Shown piece by piece: positions 31,613 through 39,014 of a stretch of DNA of 45,088 nucleotides. Under the pieces are notes generated by a model. It was not told where the DNA came from and searched no databases. It was given only the letters and a program-made list of their open reading frames with translations. The translations under genes and the position numbers were made by a program. Each line of letters begins with the position of its first letter. The first letter of the stretch is position 1. Source of the stretch: DASRPD01 sp035646535 (GTDB lineage: Bacteria; Actinomycetota; Acidimicrobiia; IMCC26256; JANYLB01); contig DASRPD010000080.1 of NCBI GenBank assembly GCA_035646535.1, positions 1 to 45,088 on the forward strand, read 5' to 3'.

Positions 31613-32479
31613 GTGAGCGCCGCGCTGGCTGCGCTGCTCGAGCTGGTTGACCTCGAGCGGCTCGAGGTCAACCTGTTCCGAGGGGTGAGCCCCGACGAAG
31701 ACCGCCAGCGCGTCTTCGGCGGCCAGGTCGCGGGCCAGGCTCTCGTTGCCGCCGGTCGGACGGTGGAGTCCGATCGGCGGGTCCACTCGCTCCACGCGTA
31801 CTTCCTGCGGCCGGGCGATCCGGCCGTGCCGATCATCTACGAGGTCGACCGGATTCGTGACGGCAGGAGCTTCACGACCCGCCGGGTCGTTGCCGTCCAG
31901 CACGGGCGAGCGATCTTCAACCTCCAGGCGTCCTTTCAGGTGGCCGAGGATGGTCCGACACACCAGATCCCGGCACCGGAGGTCGCCCGGCCCGATGACC
32001 TACCGACGTATGAGGAGCGCATCGCGCCGTTCCTCGATCGGTTCGGTCCCCAAACGGTCGAGTGGCTGACGCGAGAGCGTCCGATCGACACGCGCCCGAC
32101 CGAGCTGCCCTCGTGGGTGGATCACGAGCCGCGTGATCCCCACCAAGAGGTGTGGATCCGAACGAATGGCTCGCTGCCCGATGACCCGTTGCTGCATGCC
32201 TGTGTGGTCGTCTACGCGTCGGATCTGACGATCCTGGACACGGCGATGCTCCCGCACGGCGTGAACTGGCAGGAAGGCCAGTTCATGGTGGCGAGCTTGG
32301 ACCACGCGATGTGGTTCCATCAGGAGTTCCGGGCCGACGAGTGGCTGCTGTACCACCAGGTGAGTCCGATCGCACACGGCGCGCGAGGGTTCTCCCGGGG
32401 CGAGATCTTCCGCACGGACGGAACGCTTGCAGTCTCGGTCATGCAAGAGGGCCTCATCCGCCCCCAGCGCAGCCAATGA
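31613..32479 (+). CDS. tesB: acyl-CoA thioesterase II
   Basis: 288 residues, double-hotdog TesB. N-terminal half: FGGQVAGQALVAAGRTV (about 34-50) and HSLHAYFLRPGDP (about 59-71); C-terminal half: ASLDHAMWFHQEFRADEWLLY (about 226-246) with the catalytic Asp in LDH. It hydrolyses medium- to long-chain acyl-CoA. GTG 31613, 12 bp after the phosphofructokinase stop. Its stop (TGA 32477-32479) overlaps an ATG that opens the first of three tandem micro-ORFs leading to the aldolase gene. Confidence 0.88.
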   Translation: MSAALAALLELVDLERLEVNLFRGVSPDEDRQRVFGGQVAGQALVAAGRTVESDRRVHSLHAYFLRPGDPAVPIIYEVDRIRDGRSFTTRRVVAVQHGRAIFNLQASFQVAEDGPTHQIPAPEVARPDDLPTYEERIAPFLDRFGPQTVEWLTRERPIDTRPTELPSWVDHEPRDPHQEVWIRTNGSLPDDPLLHACVVVYASDLTILDTAMLPHGVNWQEGQFMVASLDHAMWFHQEFRADEWLLYHQVSPIAHGARGFSRGEIFRTDGTLAVSVMQEGLIRPQRSQ

Positions 32480-32547
32480 AGACATGTGGAGCGAGCACCG
32501 ACCGCGAGACGAGATCCGGTCCGACGTGCGAGCGGAACGAAGCGTGA
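32476..32547 (+). CDS. micro-ORF 1 of the tandem array (23 residues)
   Basis: ATG AAG ... TGA encodes 23 residues, starting MKTCGASTDRE and ending PTCERNEA, with two cysteines at positions 4 and 18 and many charged residues. The ATG overlaps the tesB stop (ATGA) and the TGA overlaps the next ATG (TGATG). There is no strong ribosome site, so it would rely on coupling to tesB. Whether the peptide is made or useful is unknown; it could be a chance reading of the repeat. Confidence 0.35.
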   Translation: MKTCGASTDRETRSGPTCERNEA

Positions 32548-32618
32548 TGAAGACATGTGGAGCGAGCACCGACCGCGAGACGAGATCCGGTCCGACGTGC
32601 GAGCGGAACGAAGAGTGA
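32547..32618 (+). CDS. micro-ORF 2 of the tandem array (23 residues)
   Basis: Same peptide as the first copy except for the last residue (Glu for Ala). It starts within the stop of copy 1 and stops within the start of copy 3, each time by TGATG. Because the unit is 71 bp, each copy lies in the next reading frame, yet the stop/start junction keeps the same peptide in every copy. Confidence 0.35.
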   Translation: MKTCGASTDRETRSGPTCERNEE

Positions 32619-32689
32619 TGAAGACATGTGGAGCGAGCACCGACCGCGAGACGAGATCCGGTCCGACGTGCGAGCGGAACGAAGAGTGA
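32618..32689 (+). CDS. micro-ORF 3 of the tandem array (23 residues)
   Basis: Identical in sequence to copy 2. Its TGA shares the A of the aldolase ATG at 32689, so a ribosome finishing this peptide stands on the aldolase start. The weak AGAG just upstream is the only ribosome-site candidate for the aldolase, which makes coupling a reasonable way for the aldolase to be translated. Confidence 0.35.
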   Translation: MKTCGASTDRETRSGPTCERNEE

Positions 32690-33711
32690 TGAAGCCGGTT
32701 GATCTCCGATCGGACACGGTGACTCGCCCGACGGCCGCAATGCGTGCCGCGATGGCGGATGCCGAAGTGGGTGACGACACCTACGGTGAGGATCCGACGG
32801 TCAACCGGTTGGAGTCGCTGGCCGCTGGGCGCATGGGAAAGCCGGCGGCGTTGTACACGCCGTCGGGGACGATGGCGAACCAGCTCGCGTTGCGCGTGCT
32901 GGCTCGGCCCGGCACGGAGGTGTTGTGTCCGGCGCGGGCGCACGTGCTTCGCTACGAGGGTGCCGCGTCGGCGACGAATGCGGGCGTACAGCTCCGCGGA
33001 CTCGAGGATCCGGGCGGGTTCGTCGATCCGACCGAGATCGCGGAGGCGATTGCGGGGTCTCGGGGAAACCTCGTTCCGGTGTCGTTGCTGGCGATCGAGA
33101 ACACGCACATGCCTGCGGGGGGAGTGCCGTGGGACGTGGATCGGGTCCGCGCGGTGGCTGGTGTCGCCGAGGATGGCGGCCTCCCGGTGCATTGTGACGG
33201 CGCGCGGATATGGAACGCGGCGATCGCGCTCGGTGTGGCGCCGGCCGAGCTCGCGGCGCCGGTGACGACCGTGATGTTCTGCTTGTCGAAGGGTCTCGGT
33301 GCCCCGGTCGGGTCGCTGTTGTGTGGCCCGGCGGACGTGATCGCAGAGGCCCGTGCGCAGCGGCATCGCCTCGGCGGTGGGATGCGCCAGGCGGGGATCA
33401 TCGCGGCGGCGGGCGTGGTTGCGCTGGAGACGATGGTGGAGCGGCTGGCCGACGACCACCGTCGGGCGGGCGAGCTCGCGGCCGCGTTGGCGGAACGATT
33501 TCCCGACAGTGTCGATCCTGAGCTCGTGGCGACGAACATCGTGTGTGCCCGGCGGGACGCGCTTCCGGACGACTTCGTGGCGGGCATGGCGAGCCACGGG
33601 ATCCGGTGCGGGCGGATCGATCCGCGTACGGTCCGCCTGGTGACCCACCTCGATGTCGACGACGCCGGGGTGGCGCGCTCGATCGACGCGATGGACGCGC
33701 TCGTCGGCTGA
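32689..33711 (+). CDS. low-specificity threonine aldolase (beta-eliminating lyase family)
   Basis: 340 residues, PLP fold-type I. DLRSDTVTRPT at 5-15 and VGDDTYGEDPTVNRLE at 27-42 are family hallmarks; D170 in HCDGARIWNAA contacts the pyridine nitrogen and K201 in FCLSKGLGAPVGS carries PLP. It cleaves L-threonine/allo-threonine to glycine and acetaldehyde. ATG 32689 directly abuts three copies of a 71-bp repeat; longer in-frame readings through that array are rejected because homology begins at MKPVDLRSDT. Last gene of the probable phosphofructokinase-tesB-aldolase transcript. Confidence 0.88.
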   Translation: MKPVDLRSDTVTRPTAAMRAAMADAEVGDDTYGEDPTVNRLESLAAGRMGKPAALYTPSGTMANQLALRVLARPGTEVLCPARAHVLRYEGAASATNAGVQLRGLEDPGGFVDPTEIAEAIAGSRGNLVPVSLLAIENTHMPAGGVPWDVDRVRAVAGVAEDGGLPVHCDGARIWNAAIALGVAPAELAAPVTTVMFCLSKGLGAPVGSLLCGPADVIAEARAQRHRLGGGMRQAGIIAAAGVVALETMVERLADDHRRAGELAAALAERFPDSVDPELVATNIVCARRDALPDDFVAGMASHGIRCGRIDPRTVRLVTHLDVDDAGVARSIDAMDALVG

Positions 33712-33771
33712 TCTCGGTCCCGTTCCGCGCCCACCGCGGGCCGACGGGGAGGGCCGGTACGGTAGGTGCTC

Positions 33772-34497
33772 GTGCCGATCCCTGATGACATGGTTCCCGA
33801 CCGAGTGCTCGCGGTCTACGCGCACCCCGACGATCCGGAGATCTCGGCCGGTGGGACGCTCGGGCGCTGGGCCGCGGACGGAGCCGAGGTCTGGGCCCTC
33901 GTCACGACCCGAGGCGACAAGGGCAGTTCGGACCCGGCGGTGGATCCCGAAGAGCTCGCGGCTCGCCGTCGCGATGAGACGGCCGCGGCGGGCGCGGCGC
34001 TCGGCCTCGCAGGGTGTCGGCATCTCGACTACCCCGACGGCGAGCTCCCGGACGACGACGCCCTTCGGGGTCGCATCGTGACCGAGGTACGCGAGCTACG
34101 TCCCGACGTGCTGCTCTGTCCGGACCCGACGGCGGTGTTCTTCGGCGACGCGTACTTCAACCACCGAGATCATCGCCTCACCGGTTGGGCCGCCCTCGAC
34201 GCGGTGGCACCCGCGGCCGGGAACCCGCACTACTTCCCGGAGCAACTGGGAGGCCCGGCCGGGCTGGCCGTGCACGACGTCCCGACGGTGCTCCTGTCGG
34301 GGACGCTCGAGCCGAACTGCTGGATCGATATCACCAATTCGCTGGACGCCAAGATCGAGGCACTGTTTTGCCATGCCAGCCAGCTCCTCGAGACGGGTGA
34401 GTGGTTCCGTGAGTACCTGAGGACGAACGCGGAGGACGCCGGGCGGGTTGTGGGTGTGCGCTACGCCGAGCCGTTTCGCAAGCTGTCGCTGGGGTGA
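33772..34497 (+). CDS. PIG-L/LmbE-family deacetylase
   Basis: 241 residues. Zinc-site motif AHPDDPEIS (His and two Asp, near residues 18-26) and the second metal ligand region FNHRDHR (about 129-135) identify a PIG-L type N-acetylglucosamine deacetylase; actinobacterial relatives include MshB and Mca of mycothiol metabolism and lipoglycan enzymes. GTG 33772 is preferred to GTG 33766 because TACGGT at 33758-33763 then lies eight bases upstream. The 3' end overlaps the convergent membrane-protein gene by 37 bp. Substrate not determined. Confidence 0.84.
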   Translation: MPIPDDMVPDRVLAVYAHPDDPEISAGGTLGRWAADGAEVWALVTTRGDKGSSDPAVDPEELAARRRDETAAAGAALGLAGCRHLDYPDGELPDDDALRGRIVTEVRELRPDVLLCPDPTAVFFGDAYFNHRDHRLTGWAALDAVAPAAGNPHYFPEQLGGPAGLAVHDVPTVLLSGTLEPNCWIDITNSLDAKIEALFCHASQLLETGEWFREYLRTNAEDAGRVVGVRYAEPFRKLSLG

Positions 34498-34811
34498 CGG
34501 TCGCCGTCGTGTCGGGGGACTCGCCACTGGAACCGAGCGCGGAGCACGGCCACGGCGACGATGGCCGCGCCGATCGCGCCGGCTACGACCCCGGCGATCG
34601 CCCCCCAGATCGCGGCGTCCCCGCAGTTCCCGGAACAGCCCGTGTCGACGATGCCCCAACCCGCGAGCGCGCCAAGGATGCTCACGACAACAACTCCCGA
34701 GACGGCCCCGATCGCGACTGCGCGTCCCGGAGTACCGGGCAGCTCGCCGACGCGCCGACGCGCCGGCGCGCCGGTTGGCATGGCCGGATCGGCGGGCCTT
34801 GGAGTGACCAT
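34461..34811 (-). CDS. small membrane protein, unknown function
   Basis: 116 residues from ATG 34811, with TACGAT six bases upstream (plus-strand 34818-34823). Two membrane segments, at about 31-50 and 66-89, flank a short loop with two cysteines (TGCSGNCG, about 57-64) that could pair outside the cytoplasm. The C-terminus is basic. It diverges from the polyprenol-phosphate mannose synthase gene and overlaps the convergent deacetylase gene by 37 bp. No family recognised. Confidence 0.7.
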   Translation of the reverse strand: MVTPRPADPAMPTGAPARRRVGELPGTPGRAVAIGAVSGVVVVSILGALAGWGIVDTGCSGNCGDAAIWGAIAGVVAGAIGAAIVAVAVLRARFQWRVPRHDGDRHPSDSLRNGSA

Positions 34812-34856
34812 CGACCTATCGTATGCATCGAGACGGGCCGGTAGCCTTGTCCACGC

Positions 34857-35600
34857 ATGCGGACACTGGTCGTGTTGCCGACCTACAACGAGGCGGAGAA
34901 CATCGACACGGTGCTGCGCCGTGTCCGCCACGTCGTTCCCGACGCTGACATCCTCGTGGTCGACGACGGCAGTCCGGATGGCACGGCGGACCTGGCCGAG
35001 AAGGTGGCCGCGCAGACGGGACGTATCGAGGTGTTGCGCCGCGCCGCGAAATCGGGTCTCGGCTCCGCGTACAGAGCCGGATTTCGTATCGGGCTCGCCC
35101 GCGGCTACGACGCGCTCGTCGAGATGGATTCCGACCTTTCCCATGACCCCGATGCCCTCCCGGATCTGCTCGCCGCGGCCGCGTCGGGTGCCGATCTCGT
35201 CATCGGCTCGCGCTACGTGGCGGGTGGTCGAATACCGAACTGGCCGTGGTACCGCCTGGCCATCTCGCGCGGCGGGAATCGCTTCGCGCGGAGCATGCTC
35301 GGGCTCGAGGTGCAGGACTCGACCGCGGGGTTTCGTGTCTACTCGCGCGACGCCCTGTCGGCCATCGCGCTCGATACGGTGAAGGCCGAGGGGTACGGCT
35401 TCCAGGTCGAGATGACCTACCGCGTGCACCAATGCCGGCTCGAGATCCGCGAGATCCCGATCGAGTTCCGCGATCGGGAGTTCGGCACGTCGAAGATGTC
35501 CTGGCGAATCGTGTTCGAGGCTCTCGTCTTGGTGACATGGTGGGCCGTCCGGGACCGTCTCGGCTCGTCGCGCGGCAACCGTCCGGCGGTGTCAGACTGA
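34857..35600 (+). CDS. polyprenol monophosphomannose synthase (GT2 family)
   Basis: 247 residues. GT2 motifs: LPTYNEAENI (8-17), VVDDGSPDGT (35-44), MDSDLSHDP (about 92-100, the DxD-type metal site) and QVEMTYRVH with a terminal FREFGTSKM-like block (REFGTSKMSW). It matches the catalytic half of mycobacterial Ppm1: it would transfer mannose from GDP-mannose to polyprenyl phosphate on the cytoplasmic face. ATG 34857 is nine bases after TAGCCT (34842-34847). Together with the PimB'-like enzyme at 7561 it implies mannosylated envelope lipids. A terminal amphipathic segment (VLVTWWAVRD) may touch the membrane. Confidence 0.88.
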   Translation: MRTLVVLPTYNEAENIDTVLRRVRHVVPDADILVVDDGSPDGTADLAEKVAAQTGRIEVLRRAAKSGLGSAYRAGFRIGLARGYDALVEMDSDLSHDPDALPDLLAAAASGADLVIGSRYVAGGRIPNWPWYRLAISRGGNRFARSMLGLEVQDSTAGFRVYSRDALSAIALDTVKAEGYGFQVEMTYRVHQCRLEIREIPIEFRDREFGTSKMSWRIVFEALVLVTWWAVRDRLGSSRGNRPAVSD

Positions 35601-35604
35601 CCGC

Positions 35605-36117
35605 GTGGGTCCCGTGAGGGAGTGGGTCGTCGCTTCGGCGATCGTAGAACGCGCAGACGAGCTGCTCCTGGTCCTGAACCGCCGCCAGGGTGGCGTGCTT
35701 GATTGGAGCACGCCCGGCGGCGTGATCGACCCGGAGGATCCGAGTGTTCTGGCCGGGCTGACCCGTGAGGTCGAGGAGGAGACCGGGCTGATCGTCGATG
35801 CCTGGGACGATCTGTTGTACGCCGTCGAAGCCGAGGCGCTCGACCTCGGGTGGCGAATGCGTTGCGAGGTCTACCGGGCGGTCCGCTTCCACGGCGACCT
35901 GCGCATCGACGATCCCGACGGGATCGTCATCGACGCGGCGTTCGTGCCGACGTCGGATTGCGCCGAACGCCTCGCCCAATGTTTGCAGTGGGTCCGTGAG
36001 CCGCTGATGGACTGGCTCTCGGAGCCATGGGCGCCGCCGGCGGCGCGCGGCTATCGGTATGGCGTCCGGGGCCGCAGCCTCAGCGAGATCGAGGTCGTGT
36101 CGGTCGACGTCCGGTGA
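35605..36117 (+). CDS. Nudix hydrolase
   Basis: 170 residues. The Nudix helix is recognisable (GGVIDPEDPSVLAG followed by LTREVEEETGL, about 38-62) but the spacing between the first Glu and the REVEEE block is longer than in the strict GX5EX7REUXEEXGU pattern, so one or two residues are inserted. The REVEEETG metal-binding part is intact. GTG 35605 comes 4 bp after the mannose synthase gene; the stop overlaps the DNA polymerase IV start by four bases. Substrate (a nucleoside diphosphate derivative or oxidised nucleotide) unknown; pairing with a lesion-bypass polymerase makes nucleotide-pool cleaning attractive. Confidence 0.84.
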   Translation: MGPVREWVVASAIVERADELLLVLNRRQGGVLDWSTPGGVIDPEDPSVLAGLTREVEEETGLIVDAWDDLLYAVEAEALDLGWRMRCEVYRAVRFHGDLRIDDPDGIVIDAAFVPTSDCAERLAQCLQWVREPLMDWLSEPWAPPAARGYRYGVRGRSLSEIEVVSVDVR

Positions 36118-37385
36118 CGACTCGCCGCGACCCTTCTGTGCTGCACGTCGACCTCGACGCCTTCTACGCGTCGGTCGAGCAGCTCGCGGAGCCTCGGCTT
36201 CGGGGTCGACCGGTGATCGTGGGCGGGTTGGGGAACCGGGGAGTCGTGGCGGCCGCGAGCTACGAAGCGCGCGCGTTCGGCGTCCATTCGGCGATGCCGA
36301 TGGGCCGCGCGCGGCGGGCGTGTCCGCAGGCCGCTTTCCTGTCGCCCAGGTTCGAGGCGTACTCGGCCGCCAGCCGTGCGGTCATGGAGATCTTGTCCTC
36401 GTTCACGAGCCTCGTGGAACCGATCGCGGCCGACGAGGCCTTCCTCGATGTCGGGGGGTCGCGCCGAGCGTTCGGCACCGGCCCGGAGATCGGCGCGGCG
36501 ATCCGGGCCCGTGTGCTCGATGAGACCGGCCTGGTGGCGTCGGTCGGCGCGGCGAGGACGAAGCACCTGGCCAAGCTGGCGAGCGATTCGGCCAAGCCGG
36601 ACGGGCTCCTGGTGATCGAGCCGGGCGCCGAGCTGGAGTTCTTGCACCCGCTGCCGGCCAGGCGGCTCTGGGGCGTCGGGCCGGCGACGCAGGCTCGGCT
36701 CGACCGACTGGGCATTCACACCGTTGGAGATCTCGCGGCCATGCCCGAGGAGGCGCTCATTGCCGCGCTCGGTGCCGCGCACGGGCGTCATCTCCACGCG
36801 CTCGCCCACAACCGCGACAGTCGCCCCGTGGAGCCGAGCCGCACGACGAAGTCGGTCGGGCACGAGGAGACGTTCGCGTCCGACCGCACCGACCGGGGAT
36901 CTCTTCGCCGTGAGGTGGACCGTATGAGTGAGCGGGTCGCCCGCCGGCTCCGCGAGCACGGGCTCGCGGCCCGGACCGTCCAGCTCAAGGTGCGCTACGG
37001 CGATTTTCGGACGATCACCCGGTCCCACACGTGGTCCGAGCCATCCGACCTCGGTCGTGACGTACGCGCCGCGGCCCGCACACTGCTCGACTCGGTCGAC
37101 GTGGCCTGCGGCGTGCGACTGATCGGCGTCGCCACCCAGCAGCTCACCGACGCGCGTGTGGTCCAGGTCTCTCTGCCGTTCGACGAGGTCGGGGCGTCCC
37201 CCACGCCGGAAGCTCACCGTGCGCTCGAGGATGCGATCGACGGCGTGCGCGCCAAGTTCGGCGACGATGCCGTCGGACCGGCCACCCTGCTCACGTCGGA
37301 CGGGCTGGCGGTGGCTCGGCTCGGAAGTCCGTGGGGTCCCGGAGCGGATCCGGATCACGACCGATCGGACGCGGAACTCGGGTGA
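36114..37385 (+). CDS. dinB: DNA polymerase IV (Y-family)
   Basis: 423 residues. Palm motif VLHVDLDAFYASVEQ (residues 9-23) with the first metal-binding Asp, and PIAADEAFLDVGGS (about 100-113) with the second Asp/Glu pair; the SVGAARTKHLAKLASDSAKPDG stretch (about 141-162), helix-hairpin-helix thumb (RRLWGVGPATQARLDRLGIHTVGDL, about 183-207) and little-finger domain (about 240-350) follow. The C-terminal tail lacks an obvious beta-clamp motif except QVSLPF (about 344-349), which fits the QxxLF-type pattern. GTG 36114 overlaps the Nudix stop (GTGA). Confidence 0.9.
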   Translation: MTTRRDPSVLHVDLDAFYASVEQLAEPRLRGRPVIVGGLGNRGVVAAASYEARAFGVHSAMPMGRARRACPQAAFLSPRFEAYSAASRAVMEILSSFTSLVEPIAADEAFLDVGGSRRAFGTGPEIGAAIRARVLDETGLVASVGAARTKHLAKLASDSAKPDGLLVIEPGAELEFLHPLPARRLWGVGPATQARLDRLGIHTVGDLAAMPEEALIAALGAAHGRHLHALAHNRDSRPVEPSRTTKSVGHEETFASDRTDRGSLRREVDRMSERVARRLREHGLAARTVQLKVRYGDFRTITRSHTWSEPSDLGRDVRAAARTLLDSVDVACGVRLIGVATQQLTDARVVQVSLPFDEVGASPTPEAHRALEDAIDGVRAKFGDDAVGPATLLTSDGLAVARLGSPWGPGADPDHDRSDAELG

Positions 37386-37398
37386 GGGGTCCGAGGCG

Positions 37399-38457
37399 AT
37401 GACCCGGATCGCGCTCATCGGATGTGGCCACATCGGCACCGTGCATTCGGTCGCGCTGAAGAAGCTGCGCTCGATCGGTGAGATCGACGCCGTGGTGACC
37501 GCCACCTTCGATCTCGATCCATCCCGGGCCGAGGAGATGGCCGCCCACCACGGTGCTGTCGCCGCCTCGAGCGTCGAAGCTGCGTGTGACCTGGCGGATG
37601 TCGCGTGGATCTGTACGTGGACGTCGGGCCATCTCCCGGCGGTTCGCGCCGCGGTCGAGCGTTCCATGCCCGTCTTCTGTGAGAAGCCGTTGGCCCCGAC
37701 GCTGGATGAGTGCGAGGAGATCGCCCGCCTGCTGCGGCGCGTCCCGCACCAGGTCGGCCTCGTTCTACGCCACGCTCCGGTGTTCGCCACGATCGCGGAG
37801 ATGATTCACAGCGGTCGGTACGGGGCACCCATGGTGGCGTCGCTACGGGACGACCAGTACTTCCCGATCCAGGGGATGTACAACTCGACGTGGCGGGCAG
37901 ACGTCGCCAGGGCGGGAGGCGGCACGCTCATCGAACACTCGGTCCATGACGTGGATGTCCTGGGGTGGCTCTTCGGCGACCCCGAGTCGGTGTCGGCCCG
38001 CGTCGTGTCGCATTTCGGTTACCCGGGCATCGAGGATGCTGTCACCGCCCAGCTGGCGTATCCCTCAGGGATGGTCGCGACGCTCATCAGCGTCTGGCAC
38101 CAGGTGATGACGAGGCCCTCGACTCGTCGTCTCGAAGTGTTCTGCGAGGAGGCTCTTGTGTGGACCGAGGACGACCATCTCGGTCCGCTCCACGTGGAGA
38201 CCTCGTCGGGAATCGCGGCTGTGGATCTCCCGCCACCGGATCTCACCGATCGGCTCGGTCTACCCGAGGTCTGGGCCAAGCCGCTGGCGGCCTACGCCGT
38301 GCCGGCCAAGGCGTTCCTGGATGCCCTGGCCAGCGACGGCGCCGCGGCGCGCGGCCACCCGGATGTCGAGGTGGCCCTGGCCGCCCACCGGGTCGTCGAC
38401 GCTGCGTATCGGTCCGCCGCCGATGCCGGCCGCCCGGTCGCCCCTGCCGCGCGTTGA
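37399..38457 (+). CDS. Gfo/Idh/MocA-family oxidoreductase
   Basis: 352 residues. N-terminal Rossmann motif LIGCGHIGTVH (6-16) binds NAD(P); FCEKPLAPT (about 94-102) holds the catalytic lysine of the family (EKP); the C-terminal beta-sheet domain contains GGGTLIEHSVHDVDVLGWLFG (about 174-194) with the usual H-x3-D substrate block. It probably oxidises a sugar, inositol or related polyol. ATG 37399 is 13 bp after the polymerase stop, with GAGG about four bases before it. Substrate unknown. Confidence 0.86.
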   Translation: MTRIALIGCGHIGTVHSVALKKLRSIGEIDAVVTATFDLDPSRAEEMAAHHGAVAASSVEAACDLADVAWICTWTSGHLPAVRAAVERSMPVFCEKPLAPTLDECEEIARLLRRVPHQVGLVLRHAPVFATIAEMIHSGRYGAPMVASLRDDQYFPIQGMYNSTWRADVARAGGGTLIEHSVHDVDVLGWLFGDPESVSARVVSHFGYPGIEDAVTAQLAYPSGMVATLISVWHQVMTRPSTRRLEVFCEEALVWTEDDHLGPLHVETSSGIAAVDLPPPDLTDRLGLPEVWAKPLAAYAVPAKAFLDALASDGAAARGHPDVEVALAAHRVVDAAYRSAADAGRPVAPAAR

Positions 38458-38591
38458 GTGCGGCGGGGCTGTGCGCGACAATGGCGGCATCGCCGGGCGG
38501 TCGCTGAACGCTAGGTTGCGGCGACGGCCCCCCGGATACGGACCGGTCAACGAACGACCAACGAGCGGAAGCCTGCGAGAAGACTCAATCC

Positions 38592-38969
38592 ATGCCCCTT
38601 TCCGAGGACGAGCAGCGGATCCTGAGCGAGATCGAGGACAACCTCACCGCCACTGATCCCGCGCTCGCACAACAAGTCTCCGAGACGACGCTGTACCGCC
38701 ACGCGGTGCGCATGATCCGCTGGGCCGCCTTGGGCTTCCTCGCCGGTCTCGTCCTGTTGGTGATAACCCTCCGAAACCCGTTCGTCGCGGTCATCGGATT
38801 CCTCATCATGCTGGCGTGTTCGCTCGTCATCGAGCGCAACGCGCGCAAGCTGGGCCGGGCCGGGTTGCAGAGCCTCACCAGCTCGGTGCGCGGCGGCTCG
38901 TTCAAGAAGCTCTTCGGCGATGGCGCGAAGTGGCGGGATCGCTGGCGTCGAGGCGACGACCAGCCCTAG
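38592..38969 (+). CDS. DUF3040 membrane protein
   Basis: 125 residues. The N-terminus MPLSEDEQRILSEIE is the DUF3040 signature; two membrane segments lie at about 44-60 and 62-78 and the tail is basic. The family is widespread in actinobacteria, often close to mraZ and division genes; its function is unknown. The 134-bp gap before it contains TAGGTT at 38512-38517 as a possible -10. It converges on the TgpA gene with 45 bp between stops. Confidence 0.85.
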   Translation: MPLSEDEQRILSEIEDNLTATDPALAQQVSETTLYRHAVRMIRWAALGFLAGLVLLVITLRNPFVAVIGFLIMLACSLVIERNARKLGRAGLQSLTSSVRGGSFKKLFGDGAKWRDRWRRGDDQP

Positions 38970-39014
38970 AGCCGACCCTCCCGCGCCGCGCGGCAAGCTC
39001 ACCCACTCAATCAC

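Larger units (their letters stand above)
32476..32688. repeat. 71-bp tandem repeat, three units
   Basis: Units begin at 32476, 32547 and 32618 and are each 71 bp. Units 2 and 3 look identical; unit 1 differs by one base near its end (GCG for GAG before the TGA). The array starts on the last bases of tesB and ends exactly at the aldolase start, whose first six bases (ATGAAG) repeat the start of the unit. No spacer or partial unit is found inside. Confidence 0.95.

Noticed and set aside
32476..32688. CRISPR array
   Set aside because: Units are contiguous with no unique spacers and are 71 bp long; no cas gene is present.
30041..34023. Long minus-strand frames (640 and 567 codons) through the phosphofructokinase-aldolase region
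   Set aside because: Open only because of codon bias and because the 71-bp repeat lacks stops on that strand; the plus-strand proteins have clear catalytic motifs.
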